A DNA stretch of 64,000 nt from an uncultured Vampirovibrio sp. (lineage in GTDB: Bacteria > Cyanobacteriota > Vampirovibrionia > Gastranaerophilales > Gastranaerophilaceae), in the NCBI GenBank assembly GCA_910577395.1, contig CAJTLG010000003.1, positions 136,304 through 200,303 of the forward strand. Direction: 5' to 3'. The translations under genes were made by a program, and so were the position numbers. The notes under the pieces were generated by a model. That model was not told the origin of the DNA and made no database searches. It saw only the letters and a list, made by a program, of their open reading frames with translations. Shown in pieces: positions 54,697 to 61,157 of the stretch (position 1 is its first letter; every line of letters begins with the position of its first letter).

Positions 54697-54730
54697 TGTA
54701 TAAAAACCGTGAAAAAAATCTTTTGCTAGC
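54697..54730 (-). promoter_or_regulatory. candidate promoter with T-tract spacer
   Basis: Read on the minus strand: GCTAGCAAAA, a run TTTTTTTCAC, then TATACA (-10) 7 nt after the CA. It matches the arrangement at 14405-14435 and 34162-34194. Confidence 0.4.
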
Positions 54731-54775
54731 AGGTGATATTATTGATATAAAACTTTACAAAACATTTAGAGGTAT

Positions 54776-55234
54776 CTAGAAATTGCGCATCGTATCTTTA
54801 ATGTAAATCGCTGTTGCAAGGTTAAGTTCGGTTACGAAACCGGGTTCTTCTTCAATATGTTTGTATGTGATACTTCCCGGTTGCGCGCGCCTTAATGCGT
54901 TTTGATTTAATTTATCACATATTTTTAATATTTCATCCCTGTGCGGATTTTTATCTATAGCTTCCTGATTTTTTACAATATACGGCAGTGACATTTTTTT
55001 TCTTGATAACTTCACCCCTCTTTTAAGTGTAAAAAATTCAGTATTTTTAAAAAAATTAAATAAATCCATATCGGCAAGATATCTGAAACTGATACCGGCA
55101 TAATAATCTTTAAGAATACTTATATCTTCTTCGCCGGCTTCGTTTTTATCAAACTTTCCAAAACTTACACCTTCATTTTGGTTTTTGGAATTCAAAATTG
55201 TGTTTCTATACACTGTAACCGGTGTTATTCTCAT
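54776..55234 (-). CDS. unknown protein with N-terminal SFGK tag
   Basis: This 152-aa protein has no recognised domain. Residues 20-28 read VSFGKFDK, like the SFGK at the start of the giant GH13 protein. The body is mixed alpha/beta, Lys-rich, and ends in NLATAIYIKDTMRNF. The frame begins with TTG at 55237; the ATG at 55234 has GAGGATATTTTG upstream and is the better start. A sigma-70-type promoter (TTGACT, 18 bp, TATAAA) lies just before it on the minus strand. Confidence 0.55.
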   Translation of the reverse strand: MRITPVTVYRNTILNSKNQNEGVSFGKFDKNEAGEEDISILKDYYAGISFRYLADMDLFNFFKNTEFFTLKRGVKLSRKKMSLPYIVKNQEAIDKNPHRDEILKICDKLNQNALRRAQPGSITYKHIEEEPGFVTELNLATAIYIKDTMRNF

Positions 55235-55342
55235 CAAAATATCCTCATGTTTATATTATTGGTCAGACTATTAAGTCAAGGGTGGGTTCATACAAAACAT
55301 GGAAAGAAAATAATTTGCTAGTTTTGGTAAGAATTTTTCAAT

Positions 55343-56188
55343 CTATTTATTTGAAACTTCTTTTAAGGTTTTTAAAGCGGCAAGTGCATTCGGGAAACCG
55401 GTATATGGCATGCATTGAATAATTGTTGCAGCTATTGTTTCTTTAGAATTTCCCGCCTTTAGGTTTCCTCTAATATGACTTTTTAAAACCCCGGTATCCC
55501 CCGTGGTTACAAGTATACCGATTATTAAAAGTTCTCTCGTTTTAACATCAAGTCCTTTTCTTGTATAGAAATCTCCAAAGCAAACCTCAGTTAAAAATCT
55601 TGCGGCATCGTCCCCAAGGTTATCAGGTAAATTTTCCAAGGATTTTTTGATTTCATCTCCGTATATCGGGTTTTGTATTTCATAGCCTTTTTTGTAACGC
55701 TCATTTTCCGATATGGTTTTTGAGCTTTCAAGGGGTGTTCTAATTCCTCTTTCGCTGAAAACTTCATTTAAAATACCAATAGCGTTTAATGTTTTCGGGA
55801 AACCTATAAAGGGTGCGCATTGATAAATCGCCTCACGAAGTTCGACAGGAGTGGCACCTATATTCAATGCAGCGTTAATATGCGCTTTTAGTTGGGGTAA
55901 AGTTTGTTGGGTTGTAAGTGATACGACAGTGAGCATTTCTCTTGTTTTGAAATCCAGGTTGCCTTTTGTAAAAACCTCTCCGAATATATATTTTTGCAAA
56001 ATTTCCATCATTTCAGGGTCAGAGCCTGTATTAGGGTTCCATTTTGCATTAAATAATTTTTCATAATTTTCCTTTGTAATATCTTCCCTTGTCATATTTT
56101 TTTTTCCGTTAAACATTGCAAAACTGTTGCATTGGGTAAAAATAAAAATTATAGAAATTGTGATGAATATCTTTTTTATCATTTTCAC
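55343..56188 (-). CDS. secreted double carboxymuconolactone decarboxylase (CMD) domain protein
   Basis: This 281-aa protein has an N-terminal signal peptide (FITISIIFIFTQCNSFA, possibly a lipoprotein). Two CMD/AhpD-like domains follow (about 45-150 and 175-278). The second half of each has IYQCAPFIGFP and IIQCMPYTGFP, and both contain KAHINAALNIG or KSHIRGNLKAG. No Cys-x-x-Cys of AhpD is seen, which suggests a CMD-type role rather than peroxidase reductase. It overlaps the previous gene by one base in a MerR-controlled operon. Confidence 0.85.
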   Translation of the reverse strand: MKMIKKIFITISIIFIFTQCNSFAMFNGKKNMTREDITKENYEKLFNAKWNPNTGSDPEMMEILQKYIFGEVFTKGNLDFKTREMLTVVSLTTQQTLPQLKAHINAALNIGATPVELREAIYQCAPFIGFPKTLNAIGILNEVFSERGIRTPLESSKTISENERYKKGYEIQNPIYGDEIKKSLENLPDNLGDDAARFLTEVCFGDFYTRKGLDVKTRELLIIGILVTTGDTGVLKSHIRGNLKAGNSKETIAATIIQCMPYTGFPNALAALKTLKEVSNK

Positions 56189-56820
56189 TACCTTATAAAA
56201 TTTGTAAATACAATATCTTCCGTTTTTGGCGGTTCAATCCCGGCATTTTTTGCCGCTTCTTTGCATTTAAGATGATACGCCATATTGCGCGCTAAAATTC
56301 TCATATTCTGCATGCCTTCAATATCTTGTCTTACTTCATCGGGTGTATTGCCATGCACCATATTCCAGTATCTGCCTGAAATAATTGGCATTTGCGAGAT
56401 TGTAAAATATTTATTTAGTTGGTCAAGTGTTGCGGTTGTGCCTGCACGACGGGCTGAAACTATTGAGCTTCCGGGTTTATGGATAAAAATATTTTTGCCG
56501 GAGCGCGCTGCTGCAAAAAACGCTCTGTCTAAAAACATTGCAGCATTTCCGCTTGCAGAGGCGTAATGTACCGGCGAGCCTATAATATATCCGTCAAATT
56601 CCGCAGCATAATTGATGAAATCATTTACCTTGTCGTTAATTATACACCTGCCAAGTTTTTCGCATGCGCCGCATCCGCGACATGGAGCGATGGGGTCATA
56701 TCCTATATAAAAAATATTCGAATCTACATCTTCTGATTTCAATGTTGTTGCAATTTCACTTAATGCTGTATATGTGCATCCTTTTTCATTGGGTGAACAG
56801 TTAATCAATAATACTTTCAT
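56188..56820 (-). CDS. flavodoxin-like FMN-dependent NADPH oxidoreductase
   Basis: This 210-aa protein has the flavodoxin fold: phosphate loop LLINCSPNEKGCTYTAL, then IAPCRGCGACEKLGRC and the FMN-contact loop IIGSPVHYASASGN. The Cys motif near residues 47-58 is common in NADPH-dependent FMN reductases with an extra Fe-S or Zn site. The frame extends to 56913 inside the YkgJ gene; the ATG at 56820 with AGGAGAG upstream is correct. It is the middle gene of the YkgJ-oxidoreductase-CMD operon. Confidence 0.9.
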   Translation of the reverse strand: MKVLLINCSPNEKGCTYTALSEIATTLKSEDVDSNIFYIGYDPIAPCRGCGACEKLGRCIINDKVNDFINYAAEFDGYIIGSPVHYASASGNAAMFLDRAFFAAARSGKNIFIHKPGSSIVSARRAGTTATLDQLNKYFTISQMPIISGRYWNMVHGNTPDEVRQDIEGMQNMRILARNMAYHLKCKEAAKNAGIEPPKTEDIVFTNFIR

Positions 56821-56824
56821 ATTT

Positions 56825-57451
56825 TTATCTCTCCTTTTGTTGTTCATCTTCTTCTTTAAACCAATCAATAAGCGGTTTCTTTTCACCAAATGAAAATTTA
56901 AATGCTTCTTCAAAATCTTGGTTTGTTAAAAATTCATAGCTCACATTAAAACTCACAGGCTCTTCTTTTATGCCGGTTGTTTTATATTTTTCTGATGATA
57001 TCATATTGGTTTTTTCATCCATAACATTTGAATAGTTTAGCCCCTTAAAACAACAAAACGGTACCTGTGTTTTTTGATGCTTGCTGTCCGGAATAGACAT
57101 TAATCCAAAAGAACGGCATACAATGCCCCTGTATTCATAGCAGGAACAGGCATTATCAATTAAAAACGGGCAATCGTATAAAAACCTTTCCCCTTCAAAG
57201 TTTCTTTTGGCGGCAAGAATTGTCTTGATATTGGCATTTATTTTTTCTTTGGTTTCGTTATTAAGTTTACTGTACCCGGTAAGAAGTGTTTCCATTTCAA
57301 CTTTAGAATATGGAAATTGTGCATTTTTACAGCACAGGCTGCAGCCGGCTTTGCAGAATATATAAGCTTTTTGCTGTTCAAAAAAGCCGTCCAATTTACC
57401 CGTTATAAAATCAAGATATGCAATGTAATTATTGTAGTTATCATTTGGCAT
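56825..57451 (-). CDS. YkgJ-like cysteine cluster protein, first gene of MerR-controlled operon
   Basis: This 208-aa protein shows the YkgJ (UPF0153) pattern: CKAGCSLCCKN (near residue 33), then CPFLIDNACSCYEYRGIVCRS and FCCFKG. The biochemical role is unknown; the family is thought to bind Fe-S or Zn. It is followed after 4 bp by the flavodoxin-like gene. The promoter at 57474-57504 has a 19-bp spacer with a MerR-type dyad. Confidence 0.85.
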   Translation of the reverse strand: MPNDNYNNYIAYLDFITGKLDGFFEQQKAYIFCKAGCSLCCKNAQFPYSKVEMETLLTGYSKLNNETKEKINANIKTILAAKRNFEGERFLYDCPFLIDNACSCYEYRGIVCRSFGLMSIPDSKHQKTQVPFCCFKGLNYSNVMDEKTNMISSEKYKTTGIKEEPVSFNVSYEFLTNQDFEEAFKFSFGEKKPLIDWFKEEDEQQKER

Positions 57452-57473
57452 TTTATTAAAATTCCTTATAATT

Positions 57474-57504
57474 ATTTTAAAACCTCGAGTGCACTTTAAG
57501 TCAA
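57474..57504 (-). promoter_or_regulatory. MerR-type promoter of the YkgJ-oxidoreductase-CMD operon
   Basis: On the minus strand, TTGACT (57499-57504) and TAAAAT (57474-57479) are separated by 19 bp. The spacer contains an AAAGTGCACTCGAG dyad. An overlong spacer with a dyad is the hallmark of MerR-family activation. Confidence 0.7.
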
Positions 57505-57531
57505 TAGGGCAATAGTTTCAATTTGCAGAGC

Positions 57532-57562
57532 TTGACTTAGAGTGTACTCTAAATTTTATAAT
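57532..57562 (+). promoter_or_regulatory. MerR-type promoter of the cupin gene
   Basis: TTGACT (57532-57537) and TATAAT (57557-57562) are 19 bp apart, with the perfect dyad TTAGAGTGTACTCTAA (57537-57552) in between. It is divergent from the promoter at 57474-57504 and the two share their dyad sequence. Confidence 0.75.
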
Positions 57563-57583
57563 AATTCAAAAAAGGAGAATGAA

Positions 57584-58060
57584 ATGAAAAAAATATTATG
57601 TCTAATATTTTTAATATCGCTGTTTTTAGGAGAAAATGTGACAATGGCAAATGAAAATGAGCAAAATAGTGCTCTCGAACAAATATTTTCCCAAGGGGAA
57701 ATTAATCCTTACAATAAATTTTTTACGGGAAATACCTATCTTTACAGGTTGGCAGAAAAAGATGACAGCCTAAACTCTTCCATTGCAAATGTTACATTTG
57801 ATGCCGGTGCAAGAACAAACTGGCATAAACATTCAGGCGGGCAAATCTTACTTGTAACTGCAGGGGAGGGCAGATATCAGGAAAAGGGAAAAGAAATTCA
57901 AAGCTTAAAACCTGGGGATGTTGTAAAAATATATCCCGATATTGTGCATTGGCACGGTGCCGCCCCAAATTCCAAGTTTGCGCATATTTCAATTGAAACC
58001 AACATTCCAAATAATGAAACTACGTGGCTTGAACCCGTGAATGATGAAGAATATAAGTAA
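57584..58060 (+). CDS. secreted cupin-domain protein
   Basis: This 158-aa protein has a signal peptide (KKILCLIFLISLFLGENVTMA). One cupin domain follows with WHKHSGGQILLVTAGEGRY (metal-binding His pair) and LKPGDVVKIYPDIVHWHGA. Such cupins commonly accompany CMD and flavodoxin-like genes under MerR control. The ATG at 57584 with AAAGGAG upstream is chosen; the frame extends 14 codons further into the promoter. It probably binds a metal in the periplasm; the substrate is unknown. Confidence 0.85.
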   Translation: MKKILCLIFLISLFLGENVTMANENEQNSALEQIFSQGEINPYNKFFTGNTYLYRLAEKDDSLNSSIANVTFDAGARTNWHKHSGGQILLVTAGEGRYQEKGKEIQSLKPGDVVKIYPDIVHWHGAAPNSKFAHISIETNIPNNETTWLEPVNDEEYK

Positions 58061-58074
58061 CGTTTATGACAGAT

Positions 58075-58095
58075 AAAAATTGCAAGGCAATTTTT
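58075..58095 (+). terminator. terminator of the cupin gene
   Basis: A 9-bp stem (AAAAATTGC and GCAATTTTT) with loop AAG, 15 bp after the cupin stop, ends in a T-tract. Confidence 0.65.
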
Positions 58096-58139
58096 ATTCT
58101 TAAAAATCCTTTATATATAAAATAGAGGATTTTTACACT

Positions 58140-59069
58140 TTGGTAATAAGTGCTGTTCAGACGCAGAATATTTTTGGTATCCAGGCAGGCAACGCCTCAA
58201 AAATGCTGCCTGATACACTTTTGCCCGGTCGTATTGATAATTCTGAAAGTATTTTTACATCCGTTGATACGGAAATATCTTTAGAGAATGAAAAAAATAT
58301 TGATATTATAGCACACAGGGGATACAGTGTTGATGCTCCTGAAAACACAATAGCAGCTTTTATTACAGCTGCCGAAAACGGCTATAATACAATAGAATGC
58401 GATATAGAATGGAGCAAGGATTCGGTTCCTGTGCTCTTGCACGATTCTACAATAAATAGGACTGCAAGAAAGCAAAACGGTGATAAGCTTTTATTTCCGA
58501 AAAAATGTTCTTCCTTAACATATAATGAGCTTCTTGAATATGATTTTGGCTCATGGTGCGGCAGTGAATATTCAGGTACAAAAATCCCAACATTTTACGA
58601 ACTTATGGATTGCGCCAAAGAGTATAATTTAAGGCTTTATATCGAATTAAAAGAAACTAAGAATTTTGATATAAACAAGGCGCAAATTCTTGTTGATGCC
58701 GTAAGGGAAACAGGTCTTGAAAACAATGTCACCTGGATTAGTTTTGAAGAAGATTATTTGAAAATGATTAGCGATTTAGCCCCTGGTGCAAGGCTTGGAT
58801 ATCTTAGTGACAAAAAAGTAACAAATAAAACCGTCAAAACTCTTGAAAACCTTAAAACTGATGATAATGAAGTGTTCCTCGATATAAAATCTTCCAAAAT
58901 ATCTGAAAAAGCAAGTGAAATGCTTGATAATGCGGGTTTTAACTTTGAAGTATGGGGTATTGAGGATACAAATAAACTTGATGTTTTATTTTCATATGAT
59001 TGCAAGGGTATAACAACGGATACTATAACTAACAGTACACTTGAAGAATATTTAAACTTGGCAGAATAG
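58140..59069 (+). CDS. glycerophosphodiester phosphodiesterase
   Basis: This is a GDPD-family TIM barrel that cleaves glycerophosphodiesters to glycerol-3-phosphate and an alcohol. The motif IIAHRGYSVDAPENTI carries the catalytic His and Arg, CDIEWSKD the metal-binding acid, and VLLHDST the second His. The C-terminus has VWGIEDTNKLD and GITTD. The first 50 residues are not part of the barrel and show no classical signal peptide. The start is TTG at 58140 (309 aa). Its GAGG lies in a hairpin (58102-58134) that may limit translation. Confidence 0.9.
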   Translation: MVISAVQTQNIFGIQAGNASKMLPDTLLPGRIDNSESIFTSVDTEISLENEKNIDIIAHRGYSVDAPENTIAAFITAAENGYNTIECDIEWSKDSVPVLLHDSTINRTARKQNGDKLLFPKKCSSLTYNELLEYDFGSWCGSEYSGTKIPTFYELMDCAKEYNLRLYIELKETKNFDINKAQILVDAVRETGLENNVTWISFEEDYLKMISDLAPGARLGYLSDKKVTNKTVKTLENLKTDDNEVFLDIKSSKISEKASEMLDNAGFNFEVWGIEDTNKLDVLFSYDCKGITTDTITNSTLEEYLNLAE

Positions 59070-59089
59070 TTTTATAGTATAATTTTCTT

Positions 59090-59782
59090 ATGAAAACCAT
59101 TGGTATAATAGGCGGGATGAGTTTTGAATCTACGCTTGAATATTATAAAATCATAAACGAAGAAGTGTCAAAACGTCTTGGCGGTCTGCACAGTGCAAAA
59201 ATGCTTATCGAAAGCTATGATTTTTGCGAAATAGAAACATATCAATCCAAAGAAGATTGGAAAACCCTTTCAAAAATTTTGGTAAATTCCGCTAAAAGGC
59301 TTGAAAACGCAGGTGTAGATTATATAGCAATAGCAACAAATACCATGCACCTTGTTGCAGATGATGTTGAAAACAACATTAATGTTCCGCTAATTCATAT
59401 AGCAGAGGCTGCGGCAAATGCTATTAAGGCAGAAAATATTGATACAGTTGCACTTTTTGGCACAATATATACAATGACAAAACCGTTTTACAAAGATAAA
59501 TTTAAAAATGAATTTAATATAAATGTAATAGTGCCCAATATCGAAGAACAAAAAACAATAAATGAAATCATATATAATGAGCTATGCAGAGGAATTATAA
59601 AAGAAAGTTCCAGAGAAAGATTATATGAAATTACTCGGCACTGTGTATCTAAAGGTGCAAAAGCTGTGGTTCTTGGTTGTACTGAACTTCCGAATATTAT
59701 AAAACAAACCGATATCGACGGAATTAAAATAATAAATACAACCCGCGCACATTGTATGGAGATTGTAAAACGGATATTATAA
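59090..59782 (+). CDS. aspartate/glutamate racemase family protein (YgeA/RacX type)
   Basis: This 230-aa amino-acid racemase has the pattern IGIIGGMSFESTLEYY at the N-terminus, IATNTMHLVADDV and VLGCTELPNII. The usual first catalytic Cys is replaced by Thr (TNTMH), while the second Cys (GCTE) is kept. This Thr/Cys pair is characteristic of YgeA/RacX-type broad-specificity racemases. It may supply D-amino acids. TATAAT (59078-59083) ends 6 nt before the ATG and no RBS is visible, so the transcript is probably leaderless. Confidence 0.9.
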   Translation: MKTIGIIGGMSFESTLEYYKIINEEVSKRLGGLHSAKMLIESYDFCEIETYQSKEDWKTLSKILVNSAKRLENAGVDYIAIATNTMHLVADDVENNINVPLIHIAEAAANAIKAENIDTVALFGTIYTMTKPFYKDKFKNEFNINVIVPNIEEQKTINEIIYNELCRGIIKESSRERLYEITRHCVSKGAKAVVLGCTELPNIIKQTDIDGIKIINTTRAHCMEIVKRIL

Positions 59783-59794
59783 GTATTATATCCA

Positions 59795-60235
59795 TTAGAC
59801 ACAGCACAACAGCTGAGGGCGAAAGACGGCTCTGCCGTTGTGCCCGCCAAAGTATGTAACTCTGGCGAGGAGCAAGCAGCGCACCGAAAAGGCAAGAGTA
59901 CTTTGGCAGTGACCGGTATTGCAGGCAGCAGTAAGGTTAAAACTGCTATTGTACAAACCGGGTGACCAATAAGAGCTGCCGGACTTAAGTGTGCCTGTCC
60001 ATATATAGTTCGGGTAGCAGTTGTTGTCGCTGGCACCCTTGCACTTGCCGACCAAACTTTTGCACCGTGTCAAAATTTACCGGGCAATTTTTTGATTTGG
60101 CAGCTTATACTCTTTTTCCAAATGACGTTCGCAATTGATTTTGTGCAAAAATTTAACCTAAAAGTGGTCTTGCCCTAACGATATAATCTGCTTAATATTC
60201 TGTCAAAATCCTTAAACCTTGACACTCTTGCAGAA
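59795..60235 (-). repeat. intergenic repeat, copy B, with Cys-rich reading frame
   Basis: The gap of about 470 bp has no standard gene. On the minus strand it begins with the conserved block (60198-60229), then AT-rich DNA. A Cys-rich frame follows with KCKGASDNNCYP, IWTGTLKSG, YWSPGLYNSS and CQSTLAFSVRC. The end continues as a non-conserved tail. It is the same family as 24045-24530 and 63117-63505. Confidence 0.6.
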
Positions 60236-60256
60236 ACTATCAATTATAATATCATA

Positions 60257-60640
60257 TTATTTTCCGTTTAAAAGCTCTTTTTCTTTTTCATAAAGTTTAT
60301 CATTGTATGCGTTGATTTTATATTCAAGCCTGTCAATTGTAGTTTGTATTTGTTCTCTTTTTTTAATAAGTTTTTTTCTTTCTTTAATGAGGATATTTTT
60401 TCTTTCTTCTCTTGTACCGTCCCCCGCATTAAAAAGTTCAATATACCTTGCAAGCACCTCTATTGAAAGCCCGGCGCTTCTCATGCATTTTATAAATTCT
60501 ATCCAGTTGCAGTCACTTTCAGAATATTCTCTTATGCCGCTGGAATTTTTGCTAACATTTGGCAGAAGTCCTGCTTTTTCATAGTATCTTAGTGTATCAG
60601 GTGTCAGGTTGTATTTTTTACTGACTTCAGATATTTTCAT
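60257..60640 (-). CDS. MerR-family transcriptional regulator (AdhR/YfmP-like)
   Basis: This 127-aa regulator has the winged helix MKISEVSKKYNLTPDTLRYYEKAGL at its start, followed by SGIREYSESDC and a long dimerising coiled coil (about residues 75-120). There are no metal-binding Cys at the C-terminus, as in AdhR-type regulators of aldehyde or electrophile stress. Its own promoter (60673-60703) has the same dyad and 19-bp spacer as those at 57474-57562, so it likely controls itself and the YkgJ-oxidoreductase-CMD and cupin genes. Confidence 0.88.
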   Translation of the reverse strand: MKISEVSKKYNLTPDTLRYYEKAGLLPNVSKNSSGIREYSESDCNWIEFIKCMRSAGLSIEVLARYIELFNAGDGTREERKNILIKERKKLIKKREQIQTTIDRLEYKINAYNDKLYEKEKELLNGK

Positions 60641-60672
60641 AATTTTTGAACCTTTTTATCATTGCTTTAATC

Positions 60673-60703
60673 AGTCTACAACCTCGAGCAGGCTCTAAGT
60701 CAG
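60673..60703 (-). promoter_or_regulatory. MerR-type promoter of the merR gene
   Basis: On the minus strand, CTGACT (60698-60703) and TAGACT (60673-60678) are 19 bp apart. The spacer reads AGAGCCTGCTCGAG, close to the CTCGAG-bearing dyad at 57480-57498. Confidence 0.6.
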
Positions 60704-60715
60704 CTTTAAAAATAT

Positions 60716-61006
60716 CTATTCAAGTACATGTTCAAGTGCTTTTTCCAAAATATCTTTTATATGTCCGTCATCTAGGGCATAATACACATTTTTTCCTTTT
60801 TTTGTTGCTCTTACAAGTTTTGCTGTTCTTAAAACCTTAAGTTGATGCGAAACGGCGGATTTTGTCATATTTAGCTTAGCGGCAAGTTCATTTACACACA
60901 TTTCATTTTCTTCAAGCGCCCAAAGGAGTTGAATTCTGGTGCTATCCCCCATTACCTTAAAAAAATCAGATAGTTCGTATAAAATAATCTCTTTATTCTC
61001 TTCCAT
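60716..61006 (-). CDS. ArsR/SmtB-family metal-responsive repressor
   Basis: This 96-aa winged-helix repressor has the typical DNA-reading region LAAKLNMTKSAVSHQLKVLR and a beta wing (KKGKNVYYALDD). A Cys lies in EMCVNEL, at the same place as the alpha-3 metal ligands of CadC-type sensors, though only one of the two Cys is kept. The ATG at 61006 is chosen; the frame is open to 61129 but enters the operator. It is divergent from the P-type ATPase gene and should repress it when metal is absent. Confidence 0.9.
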   Translation of the reverse strand: MEENKEIILYELSDFFKVMGDSTRIQLLWALEENEMCVNELAAKLNMTKSAVSHQLKVLRTAKLVRATKKGKNVYYALDDGHIKDILEKALEHVLE

Positions 61007-61073
61007 AAAAATATTATATTTTTGAAATTGCACAGTTGTCAAATTTTGACCCTGACTCGCATCATTTATACAC

Positions 61074-61136
61074 TTGACAATTGAATATTTGTTCATATAT
61101 AATACTAATATAGTTGAATAATTGTTCAACTATATT
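61074..61136 (+). promoter_or_regulatory. ATPase promoter with two ArsR-type operators
   Basis: TTGACA (61074-61079) and TATAAT (61098-61103) with an 18-bp spacer form the promoter. A perfect 12-bp inverted repeat (61107-61118 AATATAGTTGAA, 61125-61136 TTCAACTATATT) lies just downstream. A second, weaker TTGAA...TTCA half-pair (61081-61095) lies in the spacer. This is typical of ArsR/SmtB control of metal exporters. Confidence 0.8.
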
Positions 61137-61157
61137 GATTAAGAAAAGGAGCAAAAT

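Noticed and set aside
59488..60036. 182-aa minus-strand frame overlapping the racemase gene
   Set aside because: Antisense to a clear racemase gene and not in the frame shared by the repeat copies.
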